From positions 1,984,001 through 2,048,000 of the forward strand of contig NZ_CP038498.1 of NCBI RefSeq assembly GCF_012427845.1: a DNA stretch of 64,000 nucleotides. The letters run 5' to 3'. Below, piece by piece: positions 8,940-18,264 of the stretch. Source of the stretch: Pectobacterium punjabense. Lineage in GTDB: Bacteria > Pseudomonadota > Gammaproteobacteria > Enterobacterales > Enterobacteriaceae. The notes beneath the pieces were generated by a model. That model was not told the DNA's origin and did no database searches. It worked only from the letters and a program-made list of their open reading frames with translations. Position 1 is the stretch's first letter; each line of letters opens with the position of its first letter. A program made the position numbers and the translations under genes.

Positions 8940-9314
8940 GTAATGTAACTTGTTGTTTACCAGTAAGCTCTTGATATTATTCATTATAGCGGCTAGATTT
9001 AGCCATGAAATACATGAATTCCCGTGACGGCATGCAATACACGTCAGCTGAAAGGAATCAGCCTCATCAAGTATAATTTATCCGATAAAAATTGTTCAGT
9101 GTAATTATTGTTTAATTTAATGATTATGGTGGCGCTGTTGATAAAATACGGCGAGTTATTGTCTTTTTCTACGGACAACCCGTGCGTCGAATAAATCGTA
9201 GCGAAGCCTCATGTTTTCATATCGGGGAAGAGATATACCCATCATTTTTACCCTACCGCATGTTTTCGGTATCGGGTTGATGCAGGTTGGGAGGCATATT
9301 GAGAGGGGCGGTTT
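8940..9314. other. Intergenic region between divergent ybjL and ybjM
   Basis: These 375 bases hold no convincing gene. They are A+T-rich near ybjL and should carry both promoters. An imperfect direct repeat is visible at 9210-9226 and 9259-9276 (CATGTTTT-N1-3-TATCGGG, see findings). Confidence 0.6.
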
Positions 9315-9686
9315 ATGGCACGGAATAAAGGTTGGGTCGGCGCGGTTTGTTGTTTTCTATTGTTCACTATTGTGTTTCTAAGTCAAAAAATTGAAGTGTC
9401 GGATGCCGCAGTGAACGACGGACTGCGCGGTAGCCCTGGTATGTTACTTTTTCTGCTGCCGGGTATGATTGCCTGTCTTCTTTCTGCACGCGGTCGCTTG
9501 CTTTACCCGCTGTTTGGTGCGCTGGCGGCGATGCCGGTATGTTTACTGATGCTCCATTTGTGGAATACGCCGATGCGTTCTTTCTGGCAAGAGCTGGCTT
9601 ATGTGATGAGCGCGGCCTTTTGGTGCGTATTGGGTTCACTGGGTGTACTGTGCTTACGTAGCCTATATCGACGCTACCTTCGCTGA
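9315..9686 (+). CDS. ybjM: Inner membrane protein YbjM
   Basis: This 123-residue protein has four predicted membrane segments and matches E. coli YbjM (125 residues), including the RSFWQELAYVMSAAFWCxLG block near the C-terminus. Function is unknown. The ATG at 9315 is preceded by GAGAGGGG. It is convergent with grxA, whose terminator lies just downstream, matching the E. coli gene order. Confidence 0.85.
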   Translation: MARNKGWVGAVCCFLLFTIVFLSQKIEVSDAAVNDGLRGSPGMLLFLLPGMIACLLSARGRLLYPLFGALAAMPVCLLMLHLWNTPMRSFWQELAYVMSAAFWCVLGSLGVLCLRSLYRRYLR

Positions 9687-9704
9687 ATAGACGCTGAACA
9701 CGCT

Positions 9705-9740
9705 GCTATAAAATAAAAAAGCGCGGACGTTCGCCGCGCT
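9705..9740 (-). terminator. Rho-independent terminator of grxA
   Basis: On the minus strand, the 7-bp stem AGCGCGG/CCGCGCT (9720-9726 with 9734-9740) is followed by TTTTTTATTTTATAG. Confidence 0.85.
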
Positions 9741-9761
9741 ATTGTCTGACCTGTCTGATGA

Positions 9762-10028
9762 TTATGACTGGAACAGGGACAAATGTTCTTTGGCATAGGC
9801 TTCAAAATCCGTGCAGCCGCCAATGTGTTTTTCATCCAGGAAAATCTGCGGTACGGTTTCAACGGGCTTTCCTACCGTTTTGGACAAATCTTCTTTTGAG
9901 ATACCTTCTGCGTGGATGTCTACATAGCGGAAGCTGAAGTCATCACGCTGCTCGGCCAGTTTCTCTGCCAGTTCTTTCGCACGTACACAATAAGGGCAAG
10001 CTGGGCGCCCGAAAATTACAGCGAACAT
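9762..10028 (-). CDS. grxA: Glutaredoxin 1
   Basis: GrxA is an 88-residue glutathione-dependent disulfide reductase that serves ribonucleotide reductase and deglutathionylation. The active site CPYC is at residues 11-14 (Cys11, Cys14) after VIFGRPA, and the cis-proline block ETVPQIF and the GGCTDF glutathione-binding turn are present. A cysteine replaces the usual tyrosine in the GGYTDF block. The start is preceded by AAGGAG. In E. coli it is OxyR-regulated; no OxyR site was confidently read here. Confidence 0.93.
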   Translation of the reverse strand: MFAVIFGRPACPYCVRAKELAEKLAEQRDDFSFRYVDIHAEGISKEDLSKTVGKPVETVPQIFLDEKHIGGCTDFEAYAKEHLSLFQS

Positions 10029-10270
10029 GTAAACTCCTTTGTAAAATTAGAAAAATACTCTCATTCTGAAAACGCATAGCGTGACGCTTGTTGTTGATAA
10101 GGTCACGGCCAAAAGTGTTACGGTTAATGAGGTTACTGTGAATGGCGCTACTATGCCCGCATTCATCGATGAAAAAAAGTAGTCATTACCTGTTACAACG
10201 ATTTGTTCAATCTATTAGGTTACACCCGACGAACCAAATAGATGTACTTTACCGACTGAAGGATGCCAGT

Positions 10271-10990
10271 GTGACACCGACCATTGATTTGCTACAACGC
10301 CACCGTTCCATTCGTGCGTTTACGTCTCAGCCCGTAACGGATGAGCAACGCCATGCCATCATCACCTCCGCACAAAGCGCATCCAGCTCCAGCTTTTTAC
10401 AATGCAGTTCGATTATCCGTATTACCGATTCTGCCGTGCGCGAAACGCTGGTTCACTATACCGGCGAGCAAACCTATGTAGCGCAGGCAGCAGAGTTTTG
10501 GGTATTTTGTGCCGATTTTCATCGCCATGTGGAGATCTTCCCCCAGGCAGAAACTGGGCTGATAGAGCAATTGCTGATTGGCTGTGTCGATACCGCTATC
10601 ATGGCGCAGAATGCCTTGGTTGCTGCCGAATCGTTAGGGCTCGGTGGGGTTTTTATCGGTGGGATTCGCAACCGCATTGCTGATGTGACGCAGTTACTGC
10701 AATTGCCGACGCAGGTGATACCGCTGTTTGGCCTGTGTCTGGGGCACCCAGACGCCGAACCGTTGCTGAAACCGCGTATGCCAACAGCCATGATGTTGCA
10801 TGAAAATGTTTATCAGCCGCTCGATCGCGATGTGCTGGCACAATACGATAAGCAAATGGTGGAATATTACCTACAGCGCACCGGTCGTCGTCGTGAAAGC
10901 TGGAGTGAACACGTTGAACTGACGCTGAAAAAAGAGTTACGTCCATTCATGCTGGACTACTTACATCAACAAGGATGGGCGATACGCTAG
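10271..10990 (+). CDS. nfsA: Oxygen-insensitive NADPH nitroreductase NfsA
   Basis: NfsA is an FMN-dependent NADPH nitro/quinone reductase. The 239-residue protein carries the family blocks [43 protein letters not shown] and LFGLCLGHP. The start is the GTG at 10271 (VTPTIDLL), giving the E. coli length (240), with GGA about 8 bases upstream; the frame is open another 43 codons upstream, but those residues resemble no family sequence. rimK follows after 16 bases. In E. coli ybjC lies between grxA and nfsA; it is absent here. Confidence 0.93.
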   Translation: MTPTIDLLQRHRSIRAFTSQPVTDEQRHAIITSAQSASSSSFLQCSSIIRITDSAVRETLVHYTGEQTYVAQAAEFWVFCADFHRHVEIFPQAETGLIEQLLIGCVDTAIMAQNALVAAESLGLGGVFIGGIRNRIADVTQLLQLPTQVIPLFGLCLGHPDAEPLLKPRMPTAMMLHENVYQPLDRDVLAQYDKQMVEYYLQRTGRRRESWSEHVELTLKKELRPFMLDYLHQQGWAIR

Positions 10991-11006
10991 TATCGGTAGG
11001 ATATTT

Positions 11007-11918
11007 ATGAAGATAGCCATTCTGTCTCGTGATGGAGCGTTATATTCCTGCAAACGCCTGCGTGAAGCTGCTGAGGCGCGTAAGCATAGCGTTGAGATTA
11101 TCGATCCACTTTCCTGCTATATGAATATTAATCCGGCGGCGCCGTCGGTGCATTACCGTGGACGCCGGTTGGATAAATACGATGCGATTATTCCGCGTAT
11201 TGGCTCACAGATTACATTTTATGGCACGGCGGTATTACGCCAGTTTGAAATGCTGGGGAGTTACCCGCTGAATAATTCTGTTGCGGTGATTCGCGCCCGT
11301 GACAAACTTCATTCGCTGCAACTGCTTGCCCGTGAAGGGATTGATCTGCCGATTACCGGATTTGCCCACTCGCCGGATGATACTGGCGATCTGATTGCGA
11401 TGGTAGGCGGTGCGCCGCTGGTCGTGAAATTGGTGGAAGGTACGCAGGGAATTGGCGTGGTATTAGCGGAGACGCGGCAGGCGGCAGAAAGCGTGATTGA
11501 TGCATTTCGTGGGCTGAATGCACACATTTTGGTGCAGGAATACGTACGTGAAGCGCAGGGTAAAGATATTCGCTGTCTTGTGATCGGTAATCGAGTGGTT
11601 GCGGCGATAGAACGGCAGGCGAAGGCGGGGGAGTTTCGTTCAAATTTGCATCGCGGCGGGTCGGCGAATAACGTGAAAATTACGGCGCAGGAGCGTGCGA
11701 TTGCTATCAAGGCGACGAAAACACTGGGGCTGAATGTGGCTGGGGTCGATATATTGCGCGCTAAACGAGGGCCGCTGGTGATGGAAGTGAATGCTTCACC
11801 GGGGTTAGAAGGGATTGAAACGACCACCGGTTTCGATATTGCAGGCATGATGATTGAGTTTATTGAGCAAAATACTCAGAAGCGTGTCGCAACATCGACA
11901 ACAATAAGTAAAAGTTAG
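11007..11918 (+). CDS. rimK: Ribosomal protein S6 glutamate ligase RimK
   Basis: RimK is an ATP-grasp ligase that adds glutamate residues to the C-terminus of ribosomal protein S6 (bS6). At 303 residues it matches E. coli (300). The ATP-grasp features are visible: [13 protein letters not shown] (nucleotide-binding loop), [19 protein letters not shown] and the magnesium-binding end [14 protein letters not shown]. It lies 16 bases after nfsA and is probably cotranscribed. Confidence 0.94.
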   Translation: MKIAILSRDGALYSCKRLREAAEARKHSVEIIDPLSCYMNINPAAPSVHYRGRRLDKYDAIIPRIGSQITFYGTAVLRQFEMLGSYPLNNSVAVIRARDKLHSLQLLAREGIDLPITGFAHSPDDTGDLIAMVGGAPLVVKLVEGTQGIGVVLAETRQAAESVIDAFRGLNAHILVQEYVREAQGKDIRCLVIGNRVVAAIERQAKAGEFRSNLHRGGSANNVKITAQERAIAIKATKTLGLNVAGVDILRAKRGPLVMEVNASPGLEGIETTTGFDIAGMMIEFIEQNTQKRVATSTTISKS

Positions 11919-12195
11919 CTTTCTGAAACAGAGACTGCACCGTAAAATATGGCGTTTTCTGTTGGTGCGTTGCTGATAGGCGGCGTTCGCGACGGTGTAT
12001 CGTCGCGCAGTAGAACGAGGAAAACGAGCCGTGGTGCGCTTTTATCATGGCATCGTTGCACAATATTCCGTAAGCTATGTGCCGCTTTTAAGATGGTTTC
12101 TGTTTTGAAACTGTTTCTGTTTTAACATCGTTTCTACGTGAACGGTGTTCTCTTTTCAATAACGCTGTCTTTACGGTGGCAAGTATGAGGCAAAC

Positions 12196-12678
12196 ATGAT
12201 GGATTCACTCATCGTTCCGGATTTGGCTATGCTACGGCGGTGGCTGGATCAACTGAACATTCTGTATTTCGAATGTGATTCCTGTCAGGCGCTCCATCTT
12301 CCTCATATGCAAAATTTCGATGGCGTGTTCGATGCAAAAGTTGATCTAGTGGATAACGTGATTCTGTTTTCCGCACTTGCCGAAGTGAAGCCTAGCGCCC
12401 TGATTCCTCTGGTCGGCGATCTGAGCCAAATCAATGCCAGTTCCTTGACCGTCAAGGCGTTTATCGACGTTCAGGACGATAACCTGCCGAAGCTGATTGT
12501 TTGCCAGTCGCTTAGTGTTGCCGCAGGGATGACGTTGGAACAATTCAGGCATTTCATGCAGCAATCCGAAGAGCAGATCTCAATGGTGATCCTTGAAGCG
12601 AGCGCTAACAATCTGCTGTTTATCGGCGAGGAAGAAGAGGGCTCTGCTACACGAGTCACGACCTCACATTTGCATTGA
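12196..12678 (+). CDS. ybjN: YbjN family protein (sensory/regulatory, function unclear)
   Basis: The 160-residue soluble protein matches E. coli YbjN, including FECDxCQALHLPHMQNFDGVFDAK and EEQISMVILEA. YbjN resembles type III secretion chaperone folds and, in E. coli, affects motility, exopolysaccharide and stress traits when overproduced. The start could be either ATG of the ATGATG pair at 12196 or 12199; AGG precedes both. A terminator follows at once. The preceding 277-base gap to rimK shows no gene. Confidence 0.88.
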   Translation: MMDSLIVPDLAMLRRWLDQLNILYFECDSCQALHLPHMQNFDGVFDAKVDLVDNVILFSALAEVKPSALIPLVGDLSQINASSLTVKAFIDVQDDNLPKLIVCQSLSVAAGMTLEQFRHFMQQSEEQISMVILEASANNLLFIGEEEEGSATRVTTSHLH

Positions 12679-12683
12679 TACGG

Positions 12684-12720
12684 TTGCTGCCAACGGCAGC
12701 AATTGGTTTTACTTATTTTC
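12684..12720 (+). terminator. Rho-independent terminator of ybjN
   Basis: An 8-bp perfect stem (TTGCTGCC/GGCAGCAA, 12684-12691 with 12695-12702) with an AAC loop is followed by a T-rich stretch. Confidence 0.75.
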
Positions 12721-12939
12721 CTTTCACCGCCATTTATTCTGGTTATTTCGCCTTATTGCCAGATATTTCTCTTTGTTTGTCGCTAAACGCCTTCATCACA
12801 TCGACAAAATGTGAATAAATAATCGTTAAAACCCATTTTTTACGTTCAAGTATGGTGTGCATGATGTTGTGGGGTTATGCTTTATTCCTGTAAGCGACAG
12901 ACTGTCGAATCAGGGCTATGTCTGTGTATGAGCGAATAA

Positions 12940-13006
12940 AAATCGGTGCATATTCATTCACCGATTTGATAGCGCGGCAGGACATGTTTTGTATCGGAAC
13001 GATACA
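12940..13006 (+). promoter_or_regulatory. Two hairpins upstream of potF
   Basis: AAATCGGTG/CACCGATTT (12940-12948 with 12959-12967, 10-base loop) is followed by the perfect inverted repeat TGTATCG-GAA-CGATACA (12990-13006). The second ends about 25 bases before the potF ribosome-binding site. They may be operator sites or a structured 5' leader. Apart from these and the ybjN terminator, the 367-base gap (12679-13045) shows no gene. Confidence 0.45.
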
Positions 13007-13045
13007 TACTCCCACGATCACCCCCTTGTATGGAGGAAGGAACGG

Positions 13046-14155
13046 ATGTTCACCCAACGTAAAAAATGGCTATCGGGTGTTGTTACCGGCTTGCTGATGG
13101 CCGCGTCCGTCACCGCATCTGCGGAAGAGAAAACGCTGCATGTTTATAACTGGTCCGACTATATCGCACCAAACACGTTAGCCAATTTCCAGAAAGAAAC
13201 CGGTATTAAGGTCGTCTATGACGTGTTTGACTCCAACGAAGTGTTGGAAGGCAAGCTCATGGCGGGCAGCACGGGTTTTGATCTGGTGGTGCCTTCTGCC
13301 AGCTTCCTTGAGCGTCAGCTCTCAGCGGGAGTTTTTCAGCCATTAGACAAGAGTAAGCTACCGAATTACAAAAATCTGGACCCCGAGCTGATGAAGTTGA
13401 TTGCCCAGCACGATCCCGATAACAAATATGCCCTGCCTTATCTGTGGGCGACCACAGGTATTGGTTATAACGTCGAGAAAGTCAAAGCGGCGTTGGGTGC
13501 CGATGCACCTGTTGATAGCTGGGATCTGGTACTGAAGCCAGAGAATCTGGAAAAGTTGAAAAGCTGCGGGGTTTCTTTCCTGGATGCGCCTGAAGAGATC
13601 TTTGCCACGGTATTAAACTATCAGGGTAAAGATCCGAACAGCACCAAACCGGGTGATTACAGCACGTCAGCGACCGATCTGTTGCTGAAACTGCGCCCGA
13701 GCATTCGTTATTTCCATTCGTCGCAATATATCAACGATCTGGCGAACGGCGACATCTGCGTTGCTGTAGGCTGGGCGGGCGATATCATGCAGGCGGGGAA
13801 TCGTGCTAAAGAAGCGAAGAACGGCGTCAATATCCAATACAGTATTCCGAAAGAAGGCGCATTGGCATTCTTTGATGTCCTCGCTATCCCGAAAGATGCT
13901 AAAAATCTGGATGAAGCCTACGCGTTTCTGGATTACCTGATGAAGCCGGAAGTGATGGCTGAGATCAGTAACCACACCTATTACGCCAGCGGTAACCTGG
14001 CATCCTTGCCTTTGGTGAACGAAGAGATTCGTAACAACCCGGGTGTCTACCCGCCTGCGGATGTGCGTGCCAAAATGTTTACGCTCAAGGTGCAATCCCC
14101 TCAGATTGACCGTACACGTACTCGTGCATGGACTAAAGTTAAGAGCGGCAAATAG
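13046..14155 (+). CDS. potF: Putrescine-binding periplasmic protein PotF
   Basis: PotF is the periplasmic receptor of the PotFGHI putrescine importer. The 369-residue precursor (E. coli 370) has a signal peptide ending near ASA (residues about 24-26) and the mature start EEKTLHVYNWSDYIAPNTL of spermidine/putrescine-binding proteins. The ATG at 13046 is chosen for the strong GGAGGAAGG just upstream. potG follows after a 366-base gap carrying a tandem repeat, an ERIC element and a hairpin, so expression of potF is probably higher than that of potGHI. Confidence 0.94.
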   Translation: MFTQRKKWLSGVVTGLLMAASVTASAEEKTLHVYNWSDYIAPNTLANFQKETGIKVVYDVFDSNEVLEGKLMAGSTGFDLVVPSASFLERQLSAGVFQPLDKSKLPNYKNLDPELMKLIAQHDPDNKYALPYLWATTGIGYNVEKVKAALGADAPVDSWDLVLKPENLEKLKSCGVSFLDAPEEIFATVLNYQGKDPNSTKPGDYSTSATDLLLKLRPSIRYFHSSQYINDLANGDICVAVGWAGDIMQAGNRAKEAKNGVNIQYSIPKEGALAFFDVLAIPKDAKNLDEAYAFLDYLMKPEVMAEISNHTYYASGNLASLPLVNEEIRNNPGVYPPADVRAKMFTLKVQSPQIDRTRTRAWTKVKSGK

Positions 14156-14158
14156 CCT

Positions 14159-14204
14159 TTTGGATCTGAAGGCCCTTTGGATCTGAAGGCCCTTTGGATC
14201 TGAA
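14159..14204 (+). repeat. 17-bp tandem repeat, 2.7 copies
   Basis: The unit TTTGGATCTGAAGGCCC occurs at 14159-14175 and 14176-14192, with 12 bases of a third copy at 14193-14204. It starts 3 bases after the potF stop codon, and no function is evident. Confidence 0.85.
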
Positions 14205-14264
14205 TAGTGACCCAAGCGCTTGATGGTTGTTGGTTTCTGCAACCAGAGAATGGATGGGTATAAA

Positions 14265-14389
<125 letters not shown>

Positions 14390-14401
14390 TAATGTGGCAA
14401 A

Positions 14402-14426
14402 AAACAGGCGGAGATACCGCCTGTTT
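14402..14426 (+). terminator. Hairpin between ERIC element and potG
   Basis: AAACAGGCGG/CCGCCTGTTT (14402-14411 with 14417-14426) is a perfect 10-bp stem with an AGATA loop. It lacks a T-run on the plus strand beyond TTT, so it may be an attenuator or an RNA-stability element protecting potF mRNA rather than a full terminator. Confidence 0.5.
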
Positions 14427-14521
14427 GCGCTCTATATTGTGTCACACCGCTGGATGCAAAAACGCCTCATCACGGCGGCAGCGGGGTGACTTGTTCTGCT
14501 TTTGCTGGAGAGCAATGCGAA

Positions 14522-15655
14522 GTGAATGACGCGATCCCACGCCCTCAATCAAAACCACAAAAAGCGGCTACGCCGCTGCTGGAAGTGCGTAACCTGACGA
14601 AGTCGTTTGATGGTCAGGCCGCGGTCGATGATGTCAGCCTGACGATTTATAAAGGCGAAATTTTTGCTCTGCTGGGCGCATCGGGCTGTGGGAAATCCAC
14701 GCTGCTGCGTATGCTGGCAGGTTTTGAGCTCCCGACTCAGGGGCAGATTGTTCTAGATGGTCAGGATTTATCATTGGTACCGCCTTACCAGCGTCCTATC
14801 AATATGATGTTCCAGTCTTATGCGCTGTTCCCACATATGACGGTGGAAAAGAATATCGCCTTTGGCCTGAAACAGGACAAGCTGCCGCGTGCTGAAATCA
14901 AAGATCGTGTAGAAGAGATGCTGTCGTTGGTGCACATGCAGGAGTTCGCCAATCGTAAACCGCATCAACTTTCCGGCGGCCAGCGTCAGCGTGTTGCGTT
15001 GGCTCGTAGTCTGGCGAAACGTCCAAAACTGCTGTTGCTGGACGAACCGATGGGGGCGCTGGATAAGAAACTACGCGACCGCATGCAGCTTGAAGTGGTC
15101 GATATTCTGGAGCGTGTAGGTGCGACCTGTGTGATGGTGACACACGATCAGGAAGAAGCCATGACGATGGCAGGACGTATTGCCATTATGAACCGCGGTA
15201 AGTTCGTACAGATTGGCGAGCCGGAAGAGATCTATGAGCACCCGAATACACGCTTCAGCGCAGAATTCATCGGCTCGGTCAATATGTTTGAAGGGATATT
15301 GCAGGAGCGTCAGGACGAGGCACTGATCATCAAAAGCCCTGGGCTGGTGCATCCACTGAAAGTGGATTCGGATGTCTCGGTAGTGGATGGTGTACCGGTT
15401 TACATCGCATTACGTCCTGAAAAAATCATGTTGTGCGAAGACGTTCCGGCTGACGGCTGTAATTTCGCCGTGGGGGAAGTCGTGCATATCGCCTATCTGG
15501 GAGACTTGTCGATATATCACGTCAGGCTTAACAGCGGACAGATCATCAGCGCGCAGCTACAAAATGCCTATCGCTATCGTAAAGGCACACCGACCTGGGG
15601 AGATGAGGTTAGGCTGTGTTGGGATGCGGATAGCTGTGTGGTTCTGACGGTGTAG
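14522..15655 (+). CDS. potG: Putrescine ABC transporter ATP-binding protein PotG
   Basis: PotG hydrolyses ATP to drive putrescine import. The 377-residue protein has Walker A GASGCGKST (52-60), signature LSGGQ (150-154), Walker B LLLLDEP (170-176) and a C-terminal TOBE-type domain (about 280-377). The GTG at 14522 (VNDAIPRPQ) gives exactly the E. coli length; an in-frame ATG at 14486 would add 12 residues without family support. potH follows after 14 bases. Confidence 0.93.
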   Translation: MNDAIPRPQSKPQKAATPLLEVRNLTKSFDGQAAVDDVSLTIYKGEIFALLGASGCGKSTLLRMLAGFELPTQGQIVLDGQDLSLVPPYQRPINMMFQSYALFPHMTVEKNIAFGLKQDKLPRAEIKDRVEEMLSLVHMQEFANRKPHQLSGGQRQRVALARSLAKRPKLLLLDEPMGALDKKLRDRMQLEVVDILERVGATCVMVTHDQEEAMTMAGRIAIMNRGKFVQIGEPEEIYEHPNTRFSAEFIGSVNMFEGILQERQDEALIIKSPGLVHPLKVDSDVSVVDGVPVYIALRPEKIMLCEDVPADGCNFAVGEVVHIAYLGDLSIYHVRLNSGQIISAQLQNAYRYRKGTPTWGDEVRLCWDADSCVVLTV

Positions 15656-15669
15656 CGAGGAAGAATGTC

Positions 15670-16635
15670 ATGACTTTATTTCCCGAACATCACACGGCGG
15701 AACCACCGGGCAAGGCCAGACTCTGGCTGCGTGTGCTGATGGCGCGCTGGCGTCAAAAACACGGGCGCAAGCTGGTTATCGCACTGCCGTATGTGTGGCT
15801 ACTGCTGCTGTTTATGCTGCCGTTCCTGATCGTGTTCAAGATCAGTTTCGCTGAGATGGCACGTGCAATCCCGCCTTATACCGATCTGGTTTCCTGGATG
15901 GATGACAAGCTGGATATTTCCCTGAACCTTGGGAATTACCTGCACTTGTTGGACGATCCGCTGTATTTCGATGCTTATATGCAGTCGCTTCAGGTTGCGG
16001 CCGTATCGACGCTGTGCTGCTTATTTATTGGTTATCCATTGGCTTGGGCCGTTGCGCACAGTAAACCCTCAACGCGTAATATTCTGTTATTGCTGGTGAT
16101 CCTCCCTTCATGGACGTCGTTTCTGATCCGCGTCTACGCCTGGATGGGGATTCTGAAAAATAACGGTATCTTGAATAACTTCCTGCTGTGGCTGGGCGTG
16201 ATTGATGAACCGCTGATCATTTTGCACACCAATTTGGCGGTTTACATTGGCGTGGTGTATTCCTATCTGCCGTTTATGGTGTTGCCTATTTATACCGCGC
16301 TGACGCGGCTGGATTATTCGCTGGTGGAAGCGTCGTTGGATCTGGGCGCGCGGCCGCTAAGAACGTTCTTCAACGTGATCGTTCCGCTAACGAAAGGCGG
16401 TATTATTGCGGGTTCGATGCTGGTGTTCATCCCCGCGGTGGGGGAATACGTGATTCCAGAACTGCTTGGCGGGCCAGATAGCATTATGATTGGCCGTATC
16501 CTGTGGCAGGAATTCTTCAATAACCGAGATTGGCCGGTGGCATCTGCTGTCGCGATCGTCATGTTGTTGCTGTTGATTATACCGATTATCTGGTTCCATA
16601 AACATCAGAGCAAAACTGCGGAGGGTGAAGCGTGA
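15670..16635 (+). CDS. potH: Putrescine ABC transporter permease PotH
   Basis: PotH is one of the two inner-membrane channel subunits of the putrescine importer. The 321-residue protein (E. coli 317) has six hydrophobic segments and the permease coupling loop EASLDLGARPLRTFFNVIVPLTKGG. Its stop codon overlaps the GTG start of potI by four bases (GTGA), indicating translational coupling. Confidence 0.93.
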   Translation: MTLFPEHHTAEPPGKARLWLRVLMARWRQKHGRKLVIALPYVWLLLLFMLPFLIVFKISFAEMARAIPPYTDLVSWMDDKLDISLNLGNYLHLLDDPLYFDAYMQSLQVAAVSTLCCLFIGYPLAWAVAHSKPSTRNILLLLVILPSWTSFLIRVYAWMGILKNNGILNNFLLWLGVIDEPLIILHTNLAVYIGVVYSYLPFMVLPIYTALTRLDYSLVEASLDLGARPLRTFFNVIVPLTKGGIIAGSMLVFIPAVGEYVIPELLGGPDSIMIGRILWQEFFNNRDWPVASAVAIVMLLLLIIPIIWFHKHQSKTAEGEA

Positions 16636-17477
16636 ATAATTTACCTGTTGTTCGCTCGCCGTGGCGTATTGTGATTTTGGTACTGTGTTTTACCTTCCTC
16701 TATGCGCCGATGCTGATGCTGGTGATCTATTCGTTCAACAGCTCCAAGCTGGTTACCGTATGGGCTGGATGGTCGACGCGCTGGTATATCGAGCTGTTTC
16801 ATAATACGGCGATGATCAGCGCGGTGCTCTTGAGCCTGACGATTGCCGCCGCCTCGGCCACAATGGCTGTGATTCTTGGGACGATCGCCTCCGTAGTGAT
16901 GGTGCGTTTTGGCCGTTTCCGTGGTGCCAATGGCTTTGCGTTTATGCTGACGGCACCGTTGGTGATGCCGGATGTGATTACCGGGCTGTCGCTGCTGTTG
17001 CTCTTTGTTGCCTTAGGTCATGCTATCGGGTGGCCAGCAGAAAGAGGAATGTTCACTATCTGGCTGGCGCACGTCACATTCTGCACCGCGTATGTCACCG
17101 TGGTGATCAGCGCGCGCCTGCGGGAACTGGATCGTTCGATTGAAGAAGCGGCGATGGATCTGGGGGCGAATCCGCTCAAAGTCTTCTTCATTATCACGGT
17201 GCCGATGATTGCCCCAGCGCTGCTTTCCGGTTGGCTGCTGGCGTTTACGCTGTCTCTGGACGATCTGGTTATCGCCAGCTTCGTGGCAGGGCCTGGCTCG
17301 ACGACGCTGCCTATGTTGGTGTTCTCCAGCGTTAGAATGGGGGTTAATCCACAAATTAACGCATTGGCTTCTCTGATATTGTTAGTCGTTGGTATTATTG
17401 GGTTTATCGCCTGGTGGTTTATGGCAAGGGCAGAGAAGCAGCGCTATCGTGATATGCAAAAAGCGAGACGTGGCTGA
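16632..17477 (+). CDS. potI: Putrescine ABC transporter permease PotI
   Basis: PotI is the second channel subunit of PotFGHI, 281 residues, the same length as in E. coli. Six hydrophobic segments and the loop EEAAMDLGANPLKVFFIITVP are visible. It starts with GTG at 16632, overlapping potH by four bases. A terminator-like stem follows at 17522. Confidence 0.93.
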   Translation: MNNLPVVRSPWRIVILVLCFTFLYAPMLMLVIYSFNSSKLVTVWAGWSTRWYIELFHNTAMISAVLLSLTIAAASATMAVILGTIASVVMVRFGRFRGANGFAFMLTAPLVMPDVITGLSLLLLFVALGHAIGWPAERGMFTIWLAHVTFCTAYVTVVISARLRELDRSIEEAAMDLGANPLKVFFIITVPMIAPALLSGWLLAFTLSLDDLVIASFVAGPGSTTLPMLVFSSVRMGVNPQINALASLILLVVGIIGFIAWWFMARAEKQRYRDMQKARRG

Positions 17478-17521
17478 TTCGATTTCACTCCGTAATTTGT
17501 TAGCCTAGCGAAGATATCCAG

Positions 17522-17556
17522 CAACGCCGCCAGAGTATGGGGGCGTTGTTGTTTTA
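17522..17556 (+). terminator. Rho-independent terminator of potFGHI
   Basis: CAACGCC (17522-17528) pairs with GGCGTTG (17542-17548), with two further C-G pairs inside after one mismatch, and is followed by TTGTTTTA. Confidence 0.7.
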
Positions 17557-17684
17557 TACGACTATCAAGTTTTATATCAGCACCACGTTTTATATTGGCA
17601 TCGAATTTCATATTGATGCTGTATTTTTGGCCGATTATGGCTGCATGAAGGGAGAGCGTTGAAATTCTGTACACGAAGAAGGAA

Positions 17685-18137
17685 ATGACGCAACGCAAAG
17701 TGTATGCCCCGGTGCCAGTGATGGTGGCGGGGATTGCGATTATTGCTACCCGTTTTTTGGGGATTGTGCTGCTGGTATGGGAGCTAGGGTTAAGCGATTT
17801 GAGCGGCTGGATTGGCAGCAACGCGGAAGCCTGGGATTCGACACTGGTATTATTGTTATCGCTTATTATTGTCGGCATTGAAATTCGTTGTGGTTTTGCC
17901 GTTTTGGCGGGTGTTAACTGGGGTCGATGGGGTTATGTGGCCTGCCAGGGGCTGGTGGTGTGTTACCTGCTTCTCGCATCCCTGAGCGAATTTATGCCAG
18001 CGATATTCCATATTTCAGGGGAAAATAACGCCGCCGTGCTGCATCAACTCCTGCTACAGAAGATCCCGGATCTTCTGGTGATGGTTTTACTGTTTCTGCC
18101 ACGACGCAGTAAGCGCTTTTTTCTGCGCCAGAAATAG
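17685..18137 (+). CDS. ybjO: Inner membrane protein YbjO
   Basis: This 150-residue protein has about four membrane segments and aligns with E. coli YbjO (162 residues), best at the C-terminus (LLLQKIPDLLVMVLLFLPxxSKRFF). Function is unknown. The ATG at 17685 has AAGGA almost abutting it, a poor spacing, so the true start may differ. It lies between potI and rlmC as in E. coli. Confidence 0.8.
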   Translation: MTQRKVYAPVPVMVAGIAIIATRFLGIVLLVWELGLSDLSGWIGSNAEAWDSTLVLLLSLIIVGIEIRCGFAVLAGVNWGRWGYVACQGLVVCYLLLASLSEFMPAIFHISGENNAAVLHQLLLQKIPDLLVMVLLFLPRRSKRFFLRQK

Positions 18138-18264
18138 ATATGTCTACCTCCTGAGCCATCTGGCTACTGGCGTCGCCCATGAGTAAGCGAAAAGGTCGCG
18201 GGGTGATGCCGTCAGGATGGTATAATCCTTTCATTCTGTATTTCTTCTTATAGTTAGATTGTTT

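Noticed and set aside
10142..10270. 43-residue N-terminal extension of NfsA
   Set aside because: It resembles no family sequence; the GTG at 10271 reproduces the known NfsA start and has an upstream GGA.
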